A DNA stretch of 64,000 nucleotides, taken from contig CAWCZR010000021.1 in assembly GCA_963800135.1 (NCBI GenBank), positions 62,001-126,000 on the forward strand. The letters are read 5' to 3'. Origin of the DNA: DASPSM01 sp963800135 (lineage in GTDB: Bacteria; Planctomycetota; Planctomycetia; Planctomycetales; Planctomycetaceae). The translations under genes and the position numbers were made by a program. Below the pieces are notes generated by a model. The model had not been told where the DNA came from, made no database searches, and was given only the letters and a program-made list of their open reading frames with translations. Positions 28,170 to 33,744 of this stretch are shown piece by piece. Within the stretch, counting starts at the first letter, position 1, and each line of letters begins with the position of its first letter.

Positions 28170-29347
28170 TAAATAAGACCTCGCACCGTGCGTAGCGCGG
28201 AGGGAGAATGATCTGGAGTAGAAAACAGGCTTGGCTCTAAGGTTGTGGGTGATAGACGACCACAATCCCCGGAGACCAAGCCATGGATGGCCATCTTCGT
28301 CTTTCGACGCGGGAACGCAAAACGTGTTTGAAGACCTTGCGGACAGCGCGGACGGCTCGGCGAGCACTGGTCCTGTTGTTGCTGGCCGAAGGACGTTCCT
28401 ACCGCGAGATCCGCGCGGCCACCTTTGCCAGCCCGACTTTGATCCGCTCGGTGAAACGGGAGTTTGCGACAGGTCGGCTGGGAATGGCTTTGCGAACCGA
28501 AGAACAACCAGACACAGTTCCTTCGTGGCTGATTTTCGTCGTGCGGTGGCTGTTGAAGTCGACGCCGCAGGACTTCGGCTTCTTCCGGAGCCGCTGGTCG
28601 TGCGGTCTGTTGGCCTTGCTGTTGTGGGAACAGGAACGCATCCGCGTGAGCCCCGAAACGGTCCGCCGGGGGATGCACCGGCGGGAGTTTGTCTGGCGTC
28701 GTCCCCGGCCGGTCGTCGGGCCGCGCGATCCGGAGCATGCCCGGAAGCTGCAGCAAATCCAGCGATTCATCGGACAACTGCCGGCCAACGAGACCGTTGT
28801 GTTCCAGAACGAAGTGGATGTCCATTTGAACCCCAAGATCGGGTCGATGTGGATGCGTCGCGGCCAGCAAGCCGAGGTCGTCACGCCAGGCAACAACGAA
28901 AAACGGCATTTGGCTGGATCGCTTCACTGGCGGACAGGACGGCTGTTGTTGTCGGCTCCAGGAAAGCAACGCAACGCGGCGCTCTTCGTGGCCCACCTCG
29001 ACGACCTGCGTCGGCAACTGCGGTCCTATCGGGTGATCCATGTGGTCTGCGACAACGCCAAGTTCCACGATTGCCGCGCCATCCGCGATTACCTGCTTCA
29101 ACACCCCGGTCGAATTGTCCTCCACTTTCTTCCGAAGTACGCGCCGAGACGAATCCGATCGAGCGCGTCTGGTGGCACCTCCACGAGACGATCACCCGCA
29201 ATCACCGCTGTCAGTCGATCGACGAACTCCTGCGAGAAGTCACCGATTGGGCCGCGGCTCAAAAAACATTTTTCCTGCAAACGGCCAGCTTCACAGACCT
29301 GTACTCCTTAGCCGCTTAGCGCTCCGCTTCGGTGGAGGTTTTATTTA
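28170..29347 (+). mobile_element. IS630-family element, copy 2 (one base shorter)
   Basis: This 1178-bp element is inverted relative to copies 1 and 3. It has the same ends (TA plus the inverted repeats). One C is missing near 29146-29151 (CGCGCCGAG versus CGCGCCCGAG), which breaks the transposase frame. It lies between the E1-like gene and the last gene of the Ubl operon. Confidence 0.93.
28283..29319 (+). pseudogene. IS630 transposase with a frameshift before the catalytic Glu
   Basis: The frame matches copies 1 and 3 up to LPKYAP, then a one-base deletion changes the frame so that the ETNPIERVWW block with the catalytic Glu is lost; the intact C-terminus reappears in the other frame. The element is therefore expected to be non-autonomous, but it could be moved in trans by copies 1 or 3. 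Sequence error is the alternative. Confidence 0.85.
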
Positions 29348-29353
29348 GTCAGA

Positions 29354-29473
29354 TCATTTACTCCATCGTACCTGTTCATCTGGGCCGGCGTCCGTGCCGG
29401 CCCCGACGGATCCTGCCCGCCCGGATATTGGCAGCGAGCAGCACCGAAGCTGCATGTCAGAAGGCTGGGACAT
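29354..29473 (-). CDS. Possible 39-aa ORF after the E1 gene
   Basis: ATG 29473 lies 7 nt after the E1 stop, behind GAGGGCGCG. The frame ends at 29354 next to IS630 copy 2. The 39-residue product (MSQPSDMQLRCCSLPISGR...) has no recognised features. It could be a small operon gene or chance; I list it because of its position. Confidence 0.25.
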   Translation of the reverse strand: MSQPSDMQLRCCSLPISGRAGSVGAGTDAGPDEQVRWSK

Positions 29474-29480
29474 CGCGCCC

Positions 29481-30131
29481 TCAGCACCCTTGAACGAGCT
29501 CGCCGGCCAGGAGATTGAGGGTTGCGTTCGCATCCACCGGTAATTTCCGCAACCAGCGACTGAACTGGTGGACCATCAGCCCGGCGGCGACTGCAGCTGC
29601 GTAAATCGTGCTGCGCGACGTACATTGTCCGAGCTGGGCCTCGGCCTGCGGAAAGAGCGTCGACGCGTATCGGTCGTCACTGGCACGGTCTGCGGCCGTG
29701 AGCACCCGAATCACCTCCCCCAGCATTCGACCATCGACCCAGAATTGGCAGCGGTGCTCGATGGCCCGCCAGATGGCGGCTCGGGCCGAAATGCTGTCGA
29801 CGCAGCAGAAGACAGCCTCGCCCACTGCCTGTTTGGCCCGAAACCGATCGGCGACTGTTCGAACAGAAATCGTCGGATCGATCAGCTCGACCGCCCGGCG
29901 AGTCGCATCGACCTTGGGCTGGCCGACGTCACCCGCGAGATATCCCTGTGTTGTCACGTTGCTCATCTCGACTCGGTCAAAATCAACCAGTTCCACCCGC
30001 CGCACCCCGATTGCCGCAAGCTGAAGGGCAACTTGGCGGCCGATGGCACCGACGCCGATGACTGTCGCCGTTAGCTGGGCCAGGCGATCCATCGGCACAA
30101 GGTCGTGTTGGCGTTCAAAACGGTCGTTCAT
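29481..30131 (-). CDS. E1-like ThiF-family adenylyltransferase
   Basis: The 216-residue Rossmann protein has the E1 features: nucleotide loop GVGAIG at residues 26-31, acidic ELVDFD at 47-52, SNVTTQGY, and QPK at 71-73. A candidate catalytic Cys is C170 in GQCTSRSTIYAAAVAAG. No CxxC zinc site is seen, unlike MoeB/ThiF. The enzyme is expected to adenylate the C-terminus of the Ubl protein of this operon and pass it to its own Cys. ATG 30131 overlaps the JAMM gene end by 17 nt, so the two are probably translationally coupled. Confidence 0.85.
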   Translation of the reverse strand: MNDRFERQHDLVPMDRLAQLTATVIGVGAIGRQVALQLAAIGVRRVELVDFDRVEMSNVTTQGYLAGDVGQPKVDATRRAVELIDPTISVRTVADRFRAKQAVGEAVFCCVDSISARAAIWRAIEHRCQFWVDGRMLGEVIRVLTAADRASDDRYASTLFPQAEAQLGQCTSRSTIYAAAVAAGLMVHQFSRWLRKLPVDANATLNLLAGELVQGC

Positions 30132-30855
30132 AGAAGTCGTCACCCCTTTCCTGGTCGAAGGTCTCGAAGAAGGCGTCAAACAAATCATCAGCGTCAGCCG
30201 CCGCAGTCAGACCGACGCTGGAGCCGAGCTGCGGCGGTCGGGCGAAAGCAAATTCCGCTTTTCGGATAGTGGTGCCGTATTCCTCGGCCCAGGCCTCGAA
30301 ATCCGATCCTGAAAAGTTGGTTTCGAAATCGACGCGAACGGGAATCTTGAACGCCCCGCCGGGGCCGGCACGAAACCGGAGGCGACAATACGTCTCGCCC
30401 TCGCGGGCAATGATGAACATGACCGCCCAATCACAGGGGCCGAACACCCGCTTAAACGCGTCCTCATCGACATGGCTAGGCTGAGCCGATTCGCCGGGGT
30501 GCGTGTGGATCCAAATCCGTCCGAATTGCTCGGGTCGACGTTCTGCGTCGATTTGATCATCAAAGAATTCGGCCACGGCCGAGTCATCGAACGCGACGGA
30601 AATCGAGGTACACGTCTGCTCTACTAACCGGATTTCCTCGACGTAGAGCAAGTCGGCGGCGGGGGCGATCCCGAACCCGCCGACTTCGGTCGGCCCTCTG
30701 TCTCGCAGAAACAAGAGCTTGGCCCACGCAGTCGGACTAAAGCGGAGCCGGGGCCGTCGCTTGCTCCGGCTGCGTGTCTCGCGCGGCCGGCGCACTAGGC
30801 GTCTCGGCTTCAGCGGGCGTGGAATCGGATTCGTGTTCGTCGAAAGATTCGGCAT
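30115..30855 (-). CDS. JAMM (JAB1/MPN/Mov34) metalloprotease
   Basis: The zinc motif is complete: Glu57 in TEVGGFG, then HTHPGESAQPSHVDED giving His117, His119, Ser127 and Asp130 (HxHx7Sx2D). JAMM proteases remove ubiquitin-like proteins from targets or trim Ubl precursors. The N-terminal 35 residues are basic and probably disordered; the start is uncertain (ATG 30855 overlaps the E2 gene by 119 nt, GTG at 30795 is the alternative). It sits between the E2-like and E1-like genes, which fits a deconjugating or processing role. Confidence 0.88.
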   Translation of the reverse strand: MPNLSTNTNPIPRPLKPRRLVRRPRETRSRSKRRPRLRFSPTAWAKLLFLRDRGPTEVGGFGIAPAADLLYVEEIRLVEQTCTSISVAFDDSAVAEFFDDQIDAERRPEQFGRIWIHTHPGESAQPSHVDEDAFKRVFGPCDWAVMFIIAREGETYCRLRFRAGPGGAFKIPVRVDFETNFSGSDFEAWAEEYGTTIRKAEFAFARPPQLGSSVGLTAAADADDLFDAFFETFDQERGDDFYERPF

Positions 30856-31795
30856 CTTTTTCCTCCTGGCACTCTTCGCAGAGGCCGGTTTCTGAAAGGC
30901 AAGAATTGCAGACAGGCCGCTGACATCGGCCGCAGTCGTGCTGGCAGCCGGAGCAAATCGACTCTTCGCAACTGCGGCAATAATTTGTGCAAGTGTGGCA
31001 GCAGATCGCGTCGCACCGGGTGCACGAGCTCAGGCATTCGCGGCAGAGCAGGTCGCCGCAGCGATCGCATGCGTATTGGTCACCGTCGCAAACAGCGTCC
31101 CCGCAGTCGGCGCACGGGCTCCCGTTCCAATGCGATAGCGAGACGTAGGCACTGCCGGAGTTGTACGTGTCAAGGATCCGGCTCACGATCTGAAAAAAGT
31201 CCAACAACCGTCCTGCTCGGAGGGCTCGATCAATGGAGACTCGTCCGTCTCCTTCGCAGAGATGTTCTCCTCTGACGTGTGGGTGTGTGGTCTCGCTCGA
31301 TTCCCCCGCGGGGTTGGGTTCGCGTGCGACGACTTCGTAGGGGCGCCGCTCGCCGATGCGGTCCCAGTGCAACCGGATCTCGAAAGGCCCAAGGTCAATC
31401 TCCTCGAGGACGATCGGCTCCGTCGTGACCGAAACCGTCTGATTCGACTGATCGATCGCGACGCCCTCAAATTCATCCGATAGGGCAACCATGTCGCCGA
31501 AAATCTCGCGTGTCGTCTGTGGAGGGAGCAGCCGACTGGAACCAGACACTTGTCGGCGGATTTCCTGCAGGCGCTCGGAACAGCGTTCAAGGGTCCGCTC
31601 CAGCCAGTCCTTGAGGACAGCGGCCGCATGATGCCAGTTGCGAGTCGTGCACAGATCGACTTGCCGAATCAGGGAATGGCACTGCGTCCAGTCTCCGTCC
31701 GGTAACTCGAGCGAAATCGATGCGGCTTTCAAGCCGTGTAGATGCGACGAAATCCGCTCCGCAGCGCGCAACAGGATTTTCTGGTTGTCGTGCAT
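30737..31795 (-). CDS. E2-like protein fused to a RING-like Cys-rich domain
   Basis: The 352-residue protein has three parts. Residues 1-110 are helical. About 115-225 look like an E2 (UBC) core: strands in VSVTTEPIVLEEIDLGPFEIRLHW, then THPHVRGEHLCEGDG at 170-184, resembling the HPN-to-Cys region of E2 enzymes with candidate catalytic Cys180, then helices RLLDFFQIVSRILDTYN. About 228-310 holds over 20 Cys in CxxC pairs, like a RING or other treble-clef zinc domain. A long acidic/Pro tail follows. The start is ATG 31795 (AAGGA 5 nt upstream), not 31810. The fusion would join Ubl transfer and ligase functions; this is inference. Confidence 0.7.
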   Translation of the reverse strand: MHDNQKILLRAAERISSHLHGLKAASISLELPDGDWTQCHSLIRQVDLCTTRNWHHAAAVLKDWLERTLERCSERLQEIRRQVSGSSRLLPPQTTREIFGDMVALSDEFEGVAIDQSNQTVSVTTEPIVLEEIDLGPFEIRLHWDRIGERRPYEVVAREPNPAGESSETTHPHVRGEHLCEGDGRVSIDRALRAGRLLDFFQIVSRILDTYNSGSAYVSLSHWNGSPCADCGDAVCDGDQYACDRCGDLLCRECLSSCTRCDAICCHTCTNYCRSCEESICSGCQHDCGRCQRPVCNSCLSETGLCEECQEEKDAESFDEHESDSTPAEAETPSAPAARDTQPEQATAPAPL

Positions 31796-31826
31796 GGTTT
31801 CCTTTCGCAAGGGGCCCTGAAAGAAC

Positions 31827-31854
31827 GAGGGGCGTCGGCTAGCCGACGCCCCTC
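31827..31854 (-). promoter_or_regulatory. 28-nt perfect palindrome between Ubl and E2 genes
   Basis: A GC-rich, perfect inverted repeat (GAGGGGCGTCGGC and its complement, centre TA) lies in the 85-nt gap. In the transcript it forms a hairpin with no clear U run after it, so it may be a partial terminator or a processing/stability element that gives more Ubl than E2 mRNA. Confidence 0.7.
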
Positions 31855-31880
31855 ATAGGATGTCTATTATTCAATCGAGG

Positions 31881-32099
31881 TCAGGCGCCCTCGATCTTCG
31901 TCGGAGTGACACTGACGCGGTCCCCTTCGCGGAGAACTTGGTCGGCCGCCACGGGCTGTCGATTGACGCGGATCAAGTAGTCCGCCGGCTTGCCGTGTGG
32001 CACGCGCTGTTCGAACAGTTGGGCGATCGACGTGCCATCGGCCACCTCGATCGTGTCGGCGAAACCACCGCCATCGTTGTTGATGAAAAATAACCTCAA
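31881..32099 (-). CDS. Ubiquitin-like beta-grasp protein (Ubl)
   Basis: The 72-residue protein starts at TTG 32099, six nt after AAGGAG; the upstream GTG at 32153 has no such site. It reads as a beta-grasp fold: strands RLFFINNDG and TIEVADGT, helix SIAQLFEQR, then DYLIRVNRQPV, QVLREGDRVSVTPTK. The C-terminus is IEGA, so removal of one Ala would leave a single terminal Gly. ThiS/MoaD-type sulfur carriers share the fold and are the main alternative; the E1, JAMM and E2-like neighbours favour a protein modifier. Confidence 0.75.
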   Translation of the reverse strand: MRLFFINNDGGGFADTIEVADGTSIAQLFEQRVPHGKPADYLIRVNRQPVAADQVLREGDRVSVTPTKIEGA

Positions 32100-32145
32100 G
32101 TTTTGCTCCTTCGTGTTTTGGGAATTGGGTCGAAATCGAGAAAAG

Positions 32146-32430
32146 TCAGGCACAGGCCGCAGACCCTGGACGCGGGCTGTTCACGACGTAAAGCTCGTCA
32201 GCTGCGACGGGGTAAACTGCGTCGCACCGAGGGCACTCAAGTTCGCTGAGAAGATTGACAACGTCGTCCGGACTGCAGGCAGCGCCGCAGCCCGGGCAAT
32301 CGATGACGAGGGCCAGATCGGTGGAGTGCTCGGGCTCGTCATCGATCAAACTGAAGCCAAAGCGCTTGATGAAGCGGCGAGACTCTCCGGTTGCACGAGC
32401 CACGGCTCGCTCAACCTCGGACTGGTTCAT
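32146..32430 (-). CDS. Small zinc-ribbon protein of the Ubl operon
   Basis: ATG 32430 follows AAGGAGCACAAAC. The 94-residue protein has an N-terminal helix (EVERAVARATGESRRFIKRFGFSLI) and then CPGCGAA and CPRCDAV, a likely four-Cys zinc site. It could be an adaptor or substrate-recognition protein; I do not know a function. It precedes the Ubl gene (47 nt to the TTG start). Confidence 0.7.
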   Translation of the reverse strand: MNQSEVERAVARATGESRRFIKRFGFSLIDDEPEHSTDLALVIDCPGCGAACSPDDVVNLLSELECPRCDAVYPVAADELYVVNSPRPGSAACA

Positions 32431-32535
32431 GTTTGTGCTCCTTGCTAGGAACGAGACGTTGAAGGCGAACCGCAGCCGGTGCGCACGCGATCAGCTCGAA
32501 GACGCGCAAACACGTCGAGGGGCGAGAGACCAGCC

Positions 32536-33114
32536 TTAGAACGGTTCTTGCGGTTCTTCTGCGGGGGTAGCGGGCAGGAGTGGCTCTCGGCCAGTTCCTG
32601 GCAGGGATACGGCAGCGGGCCCGCTAAGTAATGGCTGCCGCGAAACCAGGTCTTCGACCAGGACCTCAGCGAGCGATTCTTGGTCGGACCTGTGAAACAG
32701 TCCACGCAGCAGAAACAGGCAAACGAGCAGGGGCAAAATGGCTGCGATCAATTCGCCAACCGCAAGAATCGAGTCAGCGACAATCGGATCTCGATTGCGC
32801 TCCTGAGCGATTTGTCGTCGCTCTTGCTCCAGGGCGTCGCGCTGCAGATTGATGCCCGAGCGTTCGACTTCGATTTGTCGATGCAGTTCGATGTTTTCCG
32901 TGCGGCTCTTTGCATCCGCTTCCACCAGTCGATCGGTGGCCTCGAGCACCTGGCGGTTGTTGGTCTCAACGAGCCGGTTCTGCTCGGCCTGACGATCGGC
33001 ACTTTGACGGGACAGTTCGACCAGTCGCTCATCGTCCGAGCTACAGCCGATTGCGATCACAGCGATTAGCGTCGTCGCCGTCGAAATCAGGGGCAATCGG
33101 GCGGTCTTTGGCAT
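32536..33114 (-). CDS. Coiled-coil lipoprotein with C-terminal membrane segment
   Basis: The 192-residue protein starts at ATG 33114 after GGAGGAGC. The N-terminus has a lipobox (AVIAIGC, Cys at about 24). Residues 28-108 are a charged coiled coil (RLVELSRQSADRQAEQNRLVETN...). A hydrophobic segment at about 113-137 (ADSILAVGELIAAILPLLVCLFLL) follows, then a Pro-rich tail. Its unit overlaps the upstream 67-residue gene by 74 nt. It may anchor the system at the membrane. Confidence 0.7.
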   Translation of the reverse strand: MPKTARLPLISTATTLIAVIAIGCSSDDERLVELSRQSADRQAEQNRLVETNNRQVLEATDRLVEADAKSRTENIELHRQIEVERSGINLQRDALEQERRQIAQERNRDPIVADSILAVGELIAAILPLLVCLFLLRGLFHRSDQESLAEVLVEDLVSRQPLLSGPAAVSLPGTGREPLLPATPAEEPQEPF

Positions 33115-33244
33115 GCAAGCTCCTCCACATGGTCAGCAGTCGAAACAGCAGTTGCTGCAGGGCTCGGCGGAGCCGGACCTCTCGAATCAACAGCACCAAA
33201 GTCCCCAGCAACAGAAGAGAACAACTGGCTAAGGCGACGGTCAT
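33041..33244 (-). CDS. Small membrane protein, first gene of the Ubl operon
   Basis: ATG 33244 follows GGAGG. The 67-residue product has a hydrophobic N-terminal segment (ALASCSLLLLGTLVLLI), a basic helix (REVRLRRALQQLLFRLLTMW) and a polar tail. No function is assigned. A longer frame from 33328 exists but spans the leader hairpin and lacks a ribosome site. Confidence 0.5.
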   Translation of the reverse strand: MTVALASCSLLLLGTLVLLIREVRLRRALQQLLFRLLTMWRSLHAKDRPIAPDFDGDDANRCDRNRL

Positions 33245-33280
33245 TTCATCCTCCGCTCGTGCGTTCTGGACTCTCGAAAC

Positions 33281-33317
33281 AAAAAAACCCGCGGTCGCTT
33301 TTCGGCGCGACCGCGGG
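33281..33317 (-). terminator. Leader terminator (attenuator) before the Ubl operon
   Basis: On the minus strand, an 11-bp GC-rich stem (CCCGCGGTCGC with its complement, loop of 8 nt) is followed by seven U. It lies about 45-75 nt after the predicted transcription start and 37 nt before the first start codon, so it can stop transcripts before the operon, as in attenuation. It could also terminate transcripts entering from the right. Confidence 0.7.
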
Positions 33318-33362
33318 CAACTCAACAATTTTCTTTCTCAACTCTTACACTTCACTCACCAC

Positions 33363-33391
33363 ATTATACCACGTTTATGCCAGTTATTTAG
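33363..33391 (-). promoter_or_regulatory. Putative promoter of the Ubl operon (repeat copy R1)
   Basis: Read on the minus strand, a perfect TATAAT (33363-33368) ends repeat copy R1. A good -35 is not present, so an activator may be needed. The start would lie near 33356, giving a leader of about 110 nt that includes the attenuator. Confidence 0.55.
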
Positions 33392-33618
33392 CCGGGAGCT
33401 TGACGGGCCTGGTTACGGTACGCATCGAGGCCGGGCACGAATGCCTATTCGCGCCCTCACGTTACTATAACACCAAAGTGCCATTTATTTAGCTCAGCCG
33501 ACCTCATTTGTCCGAGCGACGTGGCGCAAGACCTTCAAGACGCGCAGAAAGTACTTCGCCCCACCGCTTCGATGGCTATCGTCCCCACGTAACTATAACA
33601 CCGAAACGCCAGAAATTT
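33363..33618. repeat. Three 29-nt direct repeats between divergent operons
   Basis: R1 at 33363-33391, R2 at 33464-33492 and R3 at 33590-33618 are equal in length. On the minus strand each begins CTAAAT, has TGGC near the middle and ends in a TATAAT/TATAGT box (TATAAT in R1, TATAGT in R2 and R3). R2 and R3 are preceded by CACGT on the plus strand. They may be tandem promoters or binding sites of a shared regulator. Confidence 0.75.
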
Positions 33619-33744
33619 AGTTCCTGAGGATTCGTCGCTCGGTCCGCGGTTGAAGGCGACTCGACCAGTGTGGAGCGACTTCGCGTTATGTGCTGCGTCT
33701 CCTAAAATGACGGCGGCGTGCCCGCCCCTCGATGGAGACGTCCG

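Noticed and set aside
24190..29347. Composite transposon formed by inverted IS630 copies 1 and 2
   Set aside because: Copy 2 splits the Ubl operon, so the DNA inside continues directly into DNA outside. Independent insertions explain the layout better, and IS630 leaves only TA repeats.
29481..32099. Interpretation of the operon as thiamine or molybdopterin synthesis
   Set aside because: E1-like and beta-grasp proteins alone would allow it, but the JAMM and E2/RING-like proteins and lack of thi or moa genes make it unlikely. It stays the main alternative for the Ubl.
32445..32705. 86-codon minus-strand frame in the Ubl operon
   Set aside because: It overlaps the lipoprotein gene end, has no ribosome site and odd composition.
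33363..33618. Three 29-nt repeats as a CRISPR array or integron attC sites
   Set aside because: Spacers would be unequal and 72-97 nt, repeats are imperfect, no cas or integrase gene is near, and the repeats do not form attC-like hairpins.
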